A stretch of DNA of 64,000 nucleotides from positions 124,001-188,000 of the forward strand of contig NZ_QCYJ01000020.1 of the NCBI RefSeq assembly GCF_003123685.1. The letters are read 5' to 3'. This document shows positions 17,569-26,331 of the stretch, in pieces. Numbering within the stretch: position 1 is the stretch's first letter; every line of letters begins with the position of its first letter. The notes beneath the pieces are model-generated. The model searched no databases. It worked only from the letters and a program-made list of their open reading frames with translations, and was not told the origin of the DNA. The translations under genes were made by a program, and so were the position numbers. Source of the stretch: Nocardia aurea. GTDB taxonomy: Bacteria > Actinomycetota > Actinomycetes > Mycobacteriales > Mycobacteriaceae.

Positions 17569-18195
17569 GCGTAGCGCGCCCGTCGCGGACCAATCTACGT
17601 AGTTCGATGTGGTCATATGCTTTGTCGGCGTGCAACTTCGCCGGTCGACGTCTGCGCGGACCACGTGGCGACCGCACCGCCGGGATCGCTCGAGCCAGCG
17701 GCCGCAGCGCTTCGGCGTCGTTGGTATTTGCCGCCGAAATGGCTACGGTCAGCGAGATTCCGGCGCGATCGGACAGCACGTGCAGTTTCGAGCCGGACTT
17801 GCCGTGGTCGACCGGGCTCGGGCCGGTCATGGCGCCCTCTTTTCGCTCGTAACGACGCCGCATCGACCACCGCTCGCGACCAGTCGATCAAGGCCTCGCT
17901 ACCCAGCTCGTCGAGACCGCACGATGTAGTCGCCGCCACAGACCCGCTTCGGTCCAGGCAGTGAACCGGCGATGCGCCGTCGGAACGATCACCCGAACGA
18001 AGGCGGCAACATCCGCTAGGCGCAACCGCTGGTCAACACGAACACCACCGCGGTGAACACCGCACGCTCATCGACCGGCGCGGTCCCGCCACCCTGCGCA
18101 CGCGCCTCGAACCTCGGCAAAAACGGCTCGACCAGCGCCCACAACCCATCCGACACCAGACGCTGCGACAGAACATCGACCACGACCAGACATTA
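17569..18195 (-). pseudogene. decayed IS5-family transposase
   Basis: Read on the minus strand from about 18195, the translation matches IS5-type transposases: LVSDGLWALVEPFLPRFEAR, then GGGTAPVDERAVFTAVVFVL, then a TAG in place of Trp after SGCA, a frameshift near LPPSFG, PTAHRRFTAWTEAGLWRRL, another frameshift near AKRG, and VDHGKSGSKLHVLSD with LHADKAYDHIELRR. The C-terminal catalytic Glu region is missing beyond about 17569. Stops, frameshifts and truncation mean it is inactive. Terminal inverted repeats were not located. It may have delivered the neighbouring cargo. Confidence 0.8.
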
Positions 18196-18265
18196 TGCAG
18201 CACAACAAGCTACGGCACACGCTGAACGAACTACGACGACGTGAGACACGGTCTAAGTTTGCCTT

Positions 18266-20017
18266 ATGAGCGATTCAGCGGACCAAGTGATTGTCATCGG
18301 CAAGTTCGAGCAGTTCAAGGTCGATAACTATCCGAAGCTGTCCGATGACGACGCCTTCGAACGGTTCGCCTCTGACCTACTACTCAGGCAGTATGGCACC
18401 GAACCCGCAGACATCGAACGCGGCCTTGTGTCGGGCAGCAATGACGGCGGTATCGACGGGGTCTTTCTGTTCCTGAACCAACGTGAACCCGTGAATCCGG
18501 ATTCGGTCCGACTGACGAAGCGCAAAAACGCCCTTGCCGGTTTGCAGAACGGCGTCTCGTTGGACGTCGTAGTCGTCCAGACGAAGAAGGAGAAGTCTTG
18601 GGACACCAACGTATTTATGAAGATCGAGAGCGCCTTACGGGCGATCTTCGATGATCAACAGTCGGCTGCGGACCTGAGGGCCTTCCCCCTGAACGACGAC
18701 ATCGTCGAGAAGGCCATGACGTGGCGAAAGTTGCGAACCAACCTAGCGATGCTGGTGCCGGTCGTACATTTCCACGTCTACTACGCCGCCTTGGCATCAC
18801 AGAAACACGTGAACAGCTACATGACTACGAAGGCAAAACAGCTGAAGGGCTGGCTGAACGGCAGCCTACCAACAGGAAGCACGACGACAGTCGAATACGT
18901 GGGCGATGCGGGGTTGGTTACTCGGCTGCGCGACAGCACTGATTTCAAAGCGAAGCTGGTGCTGACGAAACTGCCGGTTCGTGAGGGGAATGCACTGGTG
19001 GGCCTCGTTTCGGTAGCGGAGTACGTCAAGTTCCTTCGATACGAGAAGACTGCGACCATCCGCGAAGAGATGTTCGAGGTCAACGTGCGGGACTACGCTG
19101 GCTCCAATGTTCGCGTCAACGACGCAATCGGAAAGACCCTCGCGAGCGATTCGGACTCCCGGTTCTGGTGGCTGAACAACGGAATTACGGTCATCGCAGA
19201 CAAAGCAGACAACCCGCTTGAGCTGGAATGGGTCCTGACAAACCCGCTGATCGTCAACGGCCTCCAGACCTCCCATGTCATCCATGAGCAGGAGGTCGCC
19301 AAGGCCATCACGAAGAGTCGGCTGCAGCAATCGATCCTCGTCCGCGTCATCACCGAATCAGATCCCAACGTGCGTGAAGCGGTCATCAGCGGAACGAACA
19401 ATCAGACAGCGATCGCCAGCCTTCAACTGCACGCCAACGAAGGGAAGCAGCTGCGCATCGAGGAGTACCTGCGGCCGAACGGTTGGTACTACGAACGACG
19501 TCGATACCAGTATCGCGGCGAAAAGGTTCCCGCGAGCAAAATCCGCACTATGACGGAGGTCGGACAGGCCGTCATGGCGACTCGCCTTCTACTCCCCGAT
19601 ACCGCACGAGCACGGCCCGCGTCGCTACTGGGCACAGCTACGGGGTGGACAAGAGTCTTCGCGCCTGGCGAATCGGAGGAGTTGTACCTAAAGGCGCTGG
19701 TAGTCGTTGATGCGGTCGATGACTATCTGAGGACACCCGCGGCCAAAGCGATAGCCGACAACGCGACGAACGCGCGCTTCTACCTGGCCGCAGGCTATGT
19801 CCTGGAGGCGTCGAGGGTGAAGAAGCTCGACGACTTCGCGAAAGTTCCGACCGCGAGCCTCAAGGACAACCCGACTTCATCCACACTCGCTGCCCTGCAC
19901 ACGTTGCTCAACGCGGAGGTGAAGATGCTCGATGACGGTAAGACGGCGGTGGATCGCATATTTAAAGGTCCGTACCTCAAGGTCGCTTTTTTCGGGAAAA
20001 TCCTCAGTGGTGGCTAA
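18266..20017 (+). CDS. AIPR-family abortive-infection protein with nuclease-like N-terminus
   Basis: 583 residues. The N-terminal 110 residues resemble a PD-(D/E)xK nuclease: SGSNDGGIDGVFLF (Asp64) and DVVVVQTKKEK (Gln105-x-Lys107). The AIPR core follows: WWLNNGITVIAD, then IVNGLQTSHVIHE (about residues 330-345), VREAVISGTNNQTAI (about 370-385) and RRRYQYRGEKVP. AIPR proteins are linked to abortive infection and restriction-type phage defence. It is convergent with the restriction genes and separated from them by a hairpin. No Shine-Dalgarno is obvious; TAAGTT 6 nt before the ATG suggests a leaderless transcript. Codon use is less GC-rich than in the late genes, suggesting transfer. Confidence 0.88.
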   Translation: MSDSADQVIVIGKFEQFKVDNYPKLSDDDAFERFASDLLLRQYGTEPADIERGLVSGSNDGGIDGVFLFLNQREPVNPDSVRLTKRKNALAGLQNGVSLDVVVVQTKKEKSWDTNVFMKIESALRAIFDDQQSAADLRAFPLNDDIVEKAMTWRKLRTNLAMLVPVVHFHVYYAALASQKHVNSYMTTKAKQLKGWLNGSLPTGSTTTVEYVGDAGLVTRLRDSTDFKAKLVLTKLPVREGNALVGLVSVAEYVKFLRYEKTATIREEMFEVNVRDYAGSNVRVNDAIGKTLASDSDSRFWWLNNGITVIADKADNPLELEWVLTNPLIVNGLQTSHVIHEQEVAKAITKSRLQQSILVRVITESDPNVREAVISGTNNQTAIASLQLHANEGKQLRIEEYLRPNGWYYERRRYQYRGEKVPASKIRTMTEVGQAVMATRLLLPDTARARPASLLGTATGWTRVFAPGESEELYLKALVVVDAVDDYLRTPAAKAIADNATNARFYLAAGYVLEASRVKKLDDFAKVPTASLKDNPTSSTLAALHTLLNAEVKMLDDGKTAVDRIFKGPYLKVAFFGKILSGG

Positions 20018-20354
20018 TACACCTGACGGCACCGTCTGCGGCACTCGTCAAATCCAATTGCCCAAGTCGAAATTATGGCCAAGGTCGTCGTAGTTGCCGT
20101 CGGTGCATAGCTTGTCGCGAGCCAATTAAGGCGGCAGTTCAATGATGAGGGAGGGGCCGCCGATCCGCGGCTCACCGTAGCAGGCAGCAACAGTCGCGGA
20201 GCGAACCGGCGTTGAGCGTCAGATTGCGGCGTCCGGGATCAGAGTTTGCCGGGGATCGCGGCCTACCTGCACGCGATCCCCGGGCACGCGCACGAGGAAG
20301 TGCTAGTCGCTCACAGTAGGCCCGATGCTCTATTGCACCGGTAGCCAGCCGGTT
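20018..20354. other. gap between convergent defence genes
   Basis: No gene is supported here. The only clear structure is the hairpin at 20249-20283. Confidence 0.5.
20249..20283. terminator. bidirectional hairpin terminator
   Basis: CCGGGGATCGCG (20249-20260) pairs with CGCGATCCCCGG (20272-20283), a perfect 12-bp stem with an 11-nt loop. It lies between the convergent AIPR gene and the restriction endonuclease gene. Confidence 0.7.
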
Positions 20355-21152
20355 TCAGCTGTCGTCGGCATTGGCCTCGTCGGACTCCGCCATGACGTTG
20401 CCGACGAGCGCGGGCACGTCGATGGCAGTGCGCGCGGGCCGTGCGCGACCCTCTGCAAAGGCCAAGCGCGCGGCCGCCAGGTCGGCCAGTCGTACCGCCT
20501 GGATCACGATGACGCGCCGGAGTCCGGCCGAGACCTCACCGCGCTCGTGCGCGACTGCTGCCACGCGGGCCAGCGTCTCTGCCCGGCGCGCGATCCGCAC
20601 ATCGGGGTGTTCGCGGTCCTCGCGCATGTTCTCGGGGATGAGGTCGAAGCGGTACGCCGCGGGCAGGGCGACGATCGCCGAGACCGGCGGGATCTTCTCG
20701 TTAAGGATCGCCTTGTACTTCGATTTCTGAATAGCGCGCACGTATGCCGAGTACTCGATGGCGTCTACTAGGGCACGCCGTACTTTGGCTGGCTCCTGAC
20801 GAAGGTGCTGGACCGGGTACAGCTCCATCTCGGCGACTTCGAATGGGTCGAGGATCCGGTAGGCCAGGGTGTCCGAGCGCTGCCCGCGCAGGTGACGGCC
20901 GATGCGGGTGCCGAAATCCTCGGTGGTCTGTCCGACGTAAATCGGTTCGCCGTCATAGTCGTAGAAGGCGTACACGCCGATGCATTTGGTCAGTTTGTCG
21001 CCGCTCGCGTCGTCCACGGTGTCGAGGGCTTCGGACAATTTCTCGCGAAACCCCTGCACGAAACGGGTCGGCATCGACTTCTTTGTCGGCGGCTTCCTGT
21101 CTGGATCGTTGTAGCTGGCGATTCCTCTACTACCCAACGACGTGATCCTCAT
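20355..21152 (-). CDS. GIY-YIG restriction endonuclease, Eco29kI-like
   Basis: 265 residues (ATG 21152). The GIY-YIG core holds GVYAFYDYDGEPIYVGQT near residues 60-76, Arg and His in TRIGRHLRG, Glu in AIEYSAYV and Asn in KAILNEKIPP. The order Tyr, Tyr, Arg-x3-His, Glu, Asn is that of Eco29kI, a type II enzyme of this fold that cuts CCGCGG. The gene overlaps the 3' end of the methyltransferase gene by 23 bp and is translated after it, so protection precedes cutting. The C-terminal third is helical with no assigned role. Specificity is inferred from family only. Confidence 0.85.
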   Translation of the reverse strand: MRITSLGSRGIASYNDPDRKPPTKKSMPTRFVQGFREKLSEALDTVDDASGDKLTKCIGVYAFYDYDGEPIYVGQTTEDFGTRIGRHLRGQRSDTLAYRILDPFEVAEMELYPVQHLRQEPAKVRRALVDAIEYSAYVRAIQKSKYKAILNEKIPPVSAIVALPAAYRFDLIPENMREDREHPDVRIARRAETLARVAAVAHERGEVSAGLRRVIVIQAVRLADLAAARLAFAEGRARPARTAIDVPALVGNVMAESDEANADDS

Positions 21153-22278
21153 CAATCAACACGGCAGGGGCAAGCTCACCCTTGACCAGCGGTTTTAGGT
21201 AGTTCTCGGCGAGCCAGCCGACCGCGGGCACAGCCACGGCGTCGCCGAAGGCGAATTGCACCTGGGAGTCCCGGAATCCGTCTATGTTGTACTGGTCGGC
21301 ACCCATCAGGGCGGCGTACTCGACGCCAGTCATCCAGCGAATGTCAACCTTGCCGTAGCCCATGCGGACGACGGCCTGCTTGGATGATCCGCCGCGCGCG
21401 GTCCGCAGGCAACCCGACACGTCGTCTGAGCGCATCTCCCAGACAGGGACGCCTCCGCGGGTGCGCCTGTAAGCGGTGCGGAATTGGTAGCGACGACGCT
21501 GACGGCGCAGTCGGTCGAGCCGGTCGCGCTGCACCTCCGACATGGAGTCGAGGAACGCAGATACTCGCTCGTCGTCCCACCAGCGAGGGTCTTCGCTGGG
21601 CAGGCGCTCCAGTTTGTCGCCGAGGCCTTTGACGAGGTGGTTGGGCGGTGTCGGCAGTGGTGCGCGGTGGGTCCGTAGTGTCGGGTCCCCGAAGAACGCC
21701 TCTGTCCAGGCCGGCCGTAAGGGGTGCTCGATCGCGTCGGACTCGACCAGCTCGCGCGATCCGACGAGGAACATCCGCGGCCGGGACTGAGGGACGAAGC
21801 GGCGCGCGTCGATCGCGAGGATGTCGACCGAGTAACCCAGTTCGTTGAATTCGCGGATCGCGGCGGTGAGGTCATCGCCTCCGTGCGAGGTGGACAGACC
21901 GATCACGTTCTCAAGCACCACGGCTGCGGGGCGCTCGTCCTCGGGGATGGCGCGCAGAACGCTGGTGAATGCGTAGAAGGCCGAGGACTCGCGGCCAGCC
22001 AAGCCCGTGCGGTTCCCCGCTAGCGACAAGTCGGTGCACGGCGAACTGGCCCAGGCCAGGTCGGCGGCGGGCAGAGTCGCAGGGTCCACGTCGTTGACGT
22101 CGCAGACGACCATTACATCGTCCTCGAACTGCGCGCGGTACATCTCAGCCTTGTCCGGGGAGATGTCGTTGGCCCAGGCGGTCTCGAATCCGGCCTGGTC
22201 CAAGCCCATCCGGGCGAGCCCGACACCGGCGAAGAACTCCAGAACGCGGGGTCGCGGGCGCAGCGGAATGACAGGCAT
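21130..22278 (-). CDS. DNA (cytosine-5)-methyltransferase
   Basis: 382 residues with the ordered C5-MTase motifs: I LEFFAGVGLARMGL (SAM binding), IV SSPCTDLSLAGNR with the catalytic Cys, VI VLENVIGL, VIII FVPQSRPRMFLVGS, and IX/X near the end (CLRTARGGSS; LMGADQYN; FGDAVAVPA). It transfers a methyl group from SAM to C5 of cytosine in its target site and is the protective partner of the overlapping GIY-YIG endonuclease. It is divergent from the Vsr gene, starting 211 bp away. Length is typical for single-target enzymes. Confidence 0.95.
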   Translation of the reverse strand: MPVIPLRPRPRVLEFFAGVGLARMGLDQAGFETAWANDISPDKAEMYRAQFEDDVMVVCDVNDVDPATLPAADLAWASSPCTDLSLAGNRTGLAGRESSAFYAFTSVLRAIPEDERPAAVVLENVIGLSTSHGGDDLTAAIREFNELGYSVDILAIDARRFVPQSRPRMFLVGSRELVESDAIEHPLRPAWTEAFFGDPTLRTHRAPLPTPPNHLVKGLGDKLERLPSEDPRWWDDERVSAFLDSMSEVQRDRLDRLRRQRRRYQFRTAYRRTRGGVPVWEMRSDDVSGCLRTARGGSSKQAVVRMGYGKVDIRWMTGVEYAALMGADQYNIDGFRDSQVQFAFGDAVAVPAVGWLAENYLKPLVKGELAPAVLIDEDHVVG

Positions 22279-22489
22279 GTGATTAGGGTAGACGTCCCCC
22301 GACCTAGCTCGTCACAAATAAGCCAGGCGCGTTGTATTGATCACACCGACGATGCGGATAGCATCGTCGTGTGGCACCCGAAGACCAGACCTGCCCGCGG
22401 TACGGGGCAGATAACGGCTATGACAAACACGGCTGCCGGTGCCACAAAGCTCACAGCACGAAGTCGCGCGAAGACATGCGCAATGGCGG

Positions 22490-22972
22490 ATGAACGGGAC
22501 GGCCGGGAGCTGGGCGTCAACGCCCGCCGTGCGCAGGTCTATGGTTTCGAACCGCCGGCGCGACACGAAACCTGAGATCGCGGTCCGGAAGCTGCTCCAT
22601 GCCAGGGGTTTTCGGTATCGCGTCGACTACGCGCCGGACCGTGGACACCTCAGGAACCGGGCCGACATCGTGTTCACGCGAGCGAGAGTAGCGGTGTTCA
22701 TCGACGGGTGCTGGTGGCACGGCTGTAAACAGCACCATCGAGCCCCCAAGGCAAACAGCAACTATTGGTCGTCCAAGATCGCGAGGAACACCGAGCGCGA
22801 CCGATACGTCAGCGAGATGCTGCGTGAGCGCGGCTGGACGGTACTGCGGTTCTGGGAGCACCAGCGAGCGGCGGAGGTCGCCGATGAGATTGCTCGGGAG
22901 GTCTCCAACCGATCGTCTAGGAACATGGATACCCAGATAGTTACGACTCATGTCGTGAGCGATCAGAAATAA
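22490..22972 (+). CDS. vsr: very-short-patch-repair endonuclease Vsr
   Basis: 160 residues from ATG 22490. It matches Vsr throughout: DTKPEIAVRKLLHARGFRYR, DIVFTRARVAVFIDGCWWHGC (catalytic Asp and Zn-binding Cys/His), YWSSKIARNTERD and GWTVLRFWEHQ. Vsr nicks T:G mismatches made when 5-methylcytosine deaminates, so it offsets mutation caused by the adjacent methyltransferase. Divergent placement gives it its own promoter. The endonuclease, methyltransferase and Vsr together form a complete module. Confidence 0.92.
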   Translation: MNGTAGSWASTPAVRRSMVSNRRRDTKPEIAVRKLLHARGFRYRVDYAPDRGHLRNRADIVFTRARVAVFIDGCWWHGCKQHHRAPKANSNYWSSKIARNTERDRYVSEMLRERGWTVLRFWEHQRAAEVADEIAREVSNRSSRNMDTQIVTTHVVSDQK

Positions 22973-23191
22973 TAAATGTACTCGCGCCGGTATCACCGAA
23001 CTACCTCGTCCGCGCGCTGCAACCGGCAGGATCCACCGCGGTGAAGCCCCGGTCGAACTGACTTTCAGCTCGACGAGCACGCCAGCAGTCTGGGCCAAAT
23101 GGATGCGATGAGGGATCTTCGCAGGCGAATCGGTGAAGGGTTGGGAACACCCACCAACAATGGACCACACGTTTCAAGTGGATGATCGACT

Positions 23192-23401
23192 TCAGCGTGT
23201 CTTGTCTTTGACGAGGTATTCGAGTCGGTAGGTGGGGTGCACGTGGACGGGCCTGCTCTGGCCGTCGAAGAGGACGCGCAGGCTCGCGTCGGGAGCGCTG
23301 ACGATCGTTCCAAGCTGGGGGTAGCCTCGGCCAGTGAACCGGACGCGCCCGTTCTTCTCTGCTGGAACGTTGTACGTTTCGCAGATCCATTTGAAGCTCA
23401 T
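23192..23401 (-). CDS. small phage protein
   Basis: 69 residues with a beta-rich look (RGYPQLGTIVSAPDASLRV; HPTYRLEYLV), perhaps an SH3-like barrel. The ATG shares ATGA with the stop of a 27-codon frame upstream, indicating an operon. Such small proteins are common near phage thyX genes. Function unknown. Confidence 0.55.
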   Translation of the reverse strand: MSFKWICETYNVPAEKNGRVRFTGRGYPQLGTIVSAPDASLRVLFDGQSRPVHVHPTYRLEYLVKDKTR

Positions 23402-23481
23402 CTGCGCAGCTCACGGACGGCGTGACCCCATTGCGGTGACGGTCCGGGCGTCCATCCCTGCGGGGTGCGGGTGTTGCTCAT
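23398..23481 (-). CDS. 27-residue leader or small peptide
   Basis: MSNTRTPQGWTPGPSPQWGH begins a 27-residue frame whose stop overlaps the next start (ATGA). Pro/Trp-rich. Only the tight coupling supports it; it could act as a translation-coupling leader. Confidence 0.35.
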   Translation of the reverse strand: MSNTRTPQGWTPGPSPQWGHAVRELRR

Positions 23482-23558
23482 GCTCTGGCGCTGTCCTTGT
23501 TGTGATGGTCGTACATGGCGAGTGGAAACCTCTCTAGGGGCAGCGTTTCCGCAAGGGT

Positions 23559-23852
23559 TCAGGCTGAGAATCCGTAGGGGACTTCGAGTCCCAGTCGGCG
23601 CATTCGAATCTCGAGCAGATCGGCGCGAATGCCGATGAGTGCGGCGAGGCGATCGAGGCGGATGTCACCGAAGCCCTGGAAGTGAGCGATCTCCTCGAGC
23701 AGGTCACCGTCAGGGATTGCCGGGGGCGGGTAGTTGGTGCTGCCCTTGCGGCGGGTGCCGGCGATGGTTCCGATGCTGATATCGGCTTCGACCGCCCACG
23801 GTTCGTGGTACTGCTGCGACGGCAGCGGTTTGGACCGTTGGAGCGCGTTCAC
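23559..23852 (-). CDS. hypothetical phage protein with HTH-like C-terminus
   Basis: 97 residues. The C-terminal half (IRLDRLAALIGIRADLLEIR) looks like two helices of a DNA-binding turn, preceded by DLLEEIAHFQGF. Start and stop share ATGA with the 76-residue gene upstream, so both belong to the thyX operon. A regulatory role is possible but unproven. Confidence 0.5.
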   Translation of the reverse strand: MNALQRSKPLPSQQYHEPWAVEADISIGTIAGTRRKGSTNYPPPAIPDGDLLEEIAHFQGFGDIRLDRLAALIGIRADLLEIRMRRLGLEVPYGFSA

Positions 23853-24079
23853 TTCATCTGCCGCAGGTTGGCCACGATCGAGTGCGACAGCTCATAGAGG
23901 TCGAGCACCTGGGGGCCGTGTGGGGAGTCGATCCATGCGCCGTTGCCGGTGACATGGACCGCGGTGAAGGTCCCCAGGAAGCCGGTCAGGGTGGCGGTGA
24001 CCATGGCGACTTCGGCAGAGGCAGCGTCTTTTCCGGCCTTCACGGCCGAAGTCTGCACGCTTGCGGTGTCGTTCATCAT
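23849..24079 (-). CDS. hypothetical phage protein
   Basis: 76 residues, overlapping the thyX stop by 4 nt (ATGA) and the next gene by 4 nt. The N-terminus is Ala-rich and helical; the C-terminal part (VLDLYELSHSIVANLRQ) is amphipathic. Function unknown; expressed with thyX. Confidence 0.5.
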   Translation of the reverse strand: MMNDTASVQTSAVKAGKDAASAEVAMVTATLTGFLGTFTAVHVTGNGAWIDSPHGPQVLDLYELSHSIVANLRQMK

Positions 24080-24786
24080 GGGCGTTCGGGCTGCCAGATG
24101 CTGCGCGGCCGGTCATCGAAGATGTTGGGCGCGAACTCGGCGAGGTGGGCGCCGATCATCTCGGCGATGCGATGGATCTGGGCGTCGGCGAGTTCGGTGT
24201 CACGCTTGGTGAGGAATTCCAGCCAGGCGCGGTAGTTGCCGGTGAGCACCATTTTTGTCTCGGTCATGTTGGGCAGGAACTCGCGCGCGGCTTCGCGGGC
24301 TTGTTTGCGGGCGACACCCTTTTCGAGGTAGCGGTCGACGTTGCGTCGGTATCGCTCCAGCGCGAAGTCGGCCGCGTCGTTCAGATCGGCGATGGCCGCG
24401 TCGTCGCCTTGGTATAGCGGCGGGATGACGAACCGGACGTTGGTGTCGTCGACGAAGCGCTGGGAGAGTTGGCTCGGCGAGATGTGGCGGTGGCGGACCA
24501 TTTCGTGGGAGAAGCTGCGCGAGATGCCGGTGAGGTAGTAGCTGGCGTGGGCGTGCTCGAGGATGCTGAGATCTTTTTTGCGCAGGATGTTGTCCATGTA
24601 GCCTGCGGCGGTCGCAGTCTCCGGGACCGGCCGGTGGAAGGACTGGTAGCAGGCTCTGCCCGCGAACTGGGCGAGTTCTTCACCGTCGTTGACCGCGTCG
24701 ATGCTCAGGTCGTAGTCGACACTCGCGGGCGGCTCGAAGAGAGTGGATCCGACCAACTCGACTTTCGGGGTAACAAATACTGCCAT
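24076..24786 (-). CDS. thyX: FAD-dependent thymidylate synthase
   Basis: 236 residues from ATG 24786. The ThyX signature RHRxxSxxxxSxR appears as RHRHISPSQLSQR at residues 98-110, with EHAHASYYLTGISR before it and TETKMVLTGNYRAWLEFL towards the C-terminus. It makes dTMP from dUMP using methylene-THF, NADPH and FAD, feeding phage DNA synthesis along with the Dut and NrdF proteins encoded at the other end of the window. An upstream in-frame ATG at 24831 lies inside a palindrome and is rejected. CATAAT about 9 nt before the start suggests little or no 5' leader. It leads a three-gene operon. Confidence 0.95.
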   Translation of the reverse strand: MAVFVTPKVELVGSTLFEPPASVDYDLSIDAVNDGEELAQFAGRACYQSFHRPVPETATAAGYMDNILRKKDLSILEHAHASYYLTGISRSFSHEMVRHRHISPSQLSQRFVDDTNVRFVIPPLYQGDDAAIADLNDAADFALERYRRNVDRYLEKGVARKQAREAAREFLPNMTETKMVLTGNYRAWLEFLTKRDTELADAQIHRIAEMIGAHLAEFAPNIFDDRPRSIWQPERP

Positions 24787-24828
24787 ACCGCAATATATTA
24801 TGAGGCATGAAGAAGATGTATGCCTTGA

Positions 24829-24857
24829 CATGTTCAGGCATTACTTGCCTGAACATG
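24829..24857. promoter_or_regulatory. 29-bp perfect inverted repeat upstream of thyX
   Basis: CATGTTCAGGCA-TTACT-TGCCTGAACATG, 12-bp arms. It begins 43 bp before the thyX start. A shorter inverted pair AGGCAT (24803-24808)/ATGCCT (24820-24825) reuses the same core. There is no U-tract, so an operator is more likely than a terminator. Confidence 0.6.
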
Positions 24858-25011
24858 CTGTAGCGTCCCGCATTCAGCCACGGGTGGCGATGCGGCCGAA
24901 CAGCGGTACCCGCAGCCACCGATGCTGGCGATGCAGATGCACTACGAGAAATCCGAATGATGCGCCCAGCAGGGTTGGGGGCATTTCGCTGTGAACCCTG
25001 CGTGGATGTGG

Positions 25012-25608
25012 CTAGAAGTCGCCCGGCTCGAGTTCGGTAAAACAGAACCAGTTCCGGACTACCTGCGCCATCTGACGCGGTTCCGACCGGTTCGCTGCGT
25101 TCAGCGCGCGCGTCTCCGCCTCTCGGACGAAGTCGTACGCTACATCGTCCAGTGACGAGATACCGTGTCCCCCTCCCCCGGCGGCTGAACCTGGAAAGTC
25201 ACCGGTCTGCTGCAAAGAGGCTGCGAACGTGAGTATCCCCACGATTCTTGTGTGATCTTCTTGTCTGTAGAAATCGCATCGACCGGTCGCGCAGTTGCGG
25301 TACACGTCATAGACGGCGTCGCGAAATACGAGTGCCGGTGGCATCTTCCATCTGCCGGGGTTGTTGTGGTAGTCCAACGATTGTACGAATAGTGTCCCGG
25401 CAAAGTTGCCAGCTGTGTGTAGTTTTTCTGCGCAGGACCGTGCGCTAGTGGTGTAGCTCGCGGCTGATGATGCAGCAATAGCGAAGAGGCCGAGGACGAT
25501 CGAGACGATCACACCCACGGCGGCCCAGCCTTCCCAGCTGTGCAGGCCGCGGCTGGGAGAGGGCTCGTATCGCGGGTCCGGCTCTTCGCCGGATTCGGGT
25601 TCTGACAC
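25012..25608 (-). CDS. single-span membrane protein
   Basis: 198 residues from GTG 25608 (an upstream start at 25695 is possible). It has an acidic, Pro-rich cytoplasmic start, one TM helix (GVIVSIVLGLFAIAASSAAS, near residues 32-51) and an extracytoplasmic domain with four cysteines (RSCAEK, RNCATGRCDF) plus WFCF near the end. It stands alone downstream of the last tail gene. Possible roles are superinfection exclusion or lysogenic conversion. Confidence 0.5.
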   Translation of the reverse strand: MSEPESGEEPDPRYEPSPSRGLHSWEGWAAVGVIVSIVLGLFAIAASSAASYTTSARSCAEKLHTAGNFAGTLFVQSLDYHNNPGRWKMPPALVFRDAVYDVYRNCATGRCDFYRQEDHTRIVGILTFAASLQQTGDFPGSAAGGGGHGISSLDDVAYDFVREAETRALNAANRSEPRQMAQVVRNWFCFTELEPGDF

Positions 25609-25815
25609 CGACCGATCGTATGTGTCGATCCTGTGGGCGCAACACGTCGGCAAAGACAGTCGAGCACACGGTGGATACGAGAACTGCTGCTGCACAAGGG
25701 CAACCGAGAATTCGTTCCGGCAGGCTCGAATAGCAAACTCGATGTGGATGGCAGGGTGGAAACGAGGACTTGCGGCGGTTCTCGGCTGGTGTCGGGCTGT
25801 GCACCGAATAGCGAA

Positions 25816-26331
25816 TCAAGGCTTAAAGGCGCGCAGGTAGGCGGCGGCATTGGCGGCCAGTGTCGGTGAGTTGGTGCCGGTGGCTTCGACATGGAGCAGG
25901 CTGTCGTTGTTGACGGTCGTCCCGGTTGCGGTGACGGTCGCGGTAGCGCTGCCTCCGAATCCTGCTGCGGAGGCAGCGCTGCCCGTTGCCACGGCGACGC
26001 CGTCCAGGAACAGGCGCAGCGTCACGGTGTGGCTGACAAAGCTTCCAGACGGCGTGCTGAAGGGAATCGAGCAGGTCAGGAATACGCCTGTTCCGGCGAA
26101 CGGGATGACTACCTTGTTCGAGGTGACGACGGTGCCGGGGTAGGCGGGGTCGGCTGCCCAGCCGGTGACTTGGCCGTAGGTGCCGCCAACGGCGTAGGAG
26201 CCGTTGCGGTAGGCGCTGGCCGGGGTGAACACCGCGGTCCAGATCTCTGTGGTGCCGATGCTGATCTTCTTGATGTCGGTGGAGCCGATGGAGACCTTGG
26301 GGATGGCGGTCGTGGGTGAGGACAGGGCCAT
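25816..26331 (-). CDS. minor tail protein
   Basis: 171 residues with a beta-rich Ser/Thr/Gly composition. The N-terminal IKKISIGTTEIWTAVF pattern occurs in tail-tip proteins of actinobacteriophages. TAA of the upstream fibre gene overlaps its ATG. It is the last gene of the late operon. Probably a surface-exposed receptor-binding or decoration part of the tail tip. Confidence 0.6.
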   Translation of the reverse strand: MALSSPTTAIPKVSIGSTDIKKISIGTTEIWTAVFTPASAYRNGSYAVGGTYGQVTGWAADPAYPGTVVTSNKVVIPFAGTGVFLTCSIPFSTPSGSFVSHTVTLRLFLDGVAVATGSAASAAGFGGSATATVTATGTTVNNDSLLHVEATGTNSPTLAANAAAYLRAFKP

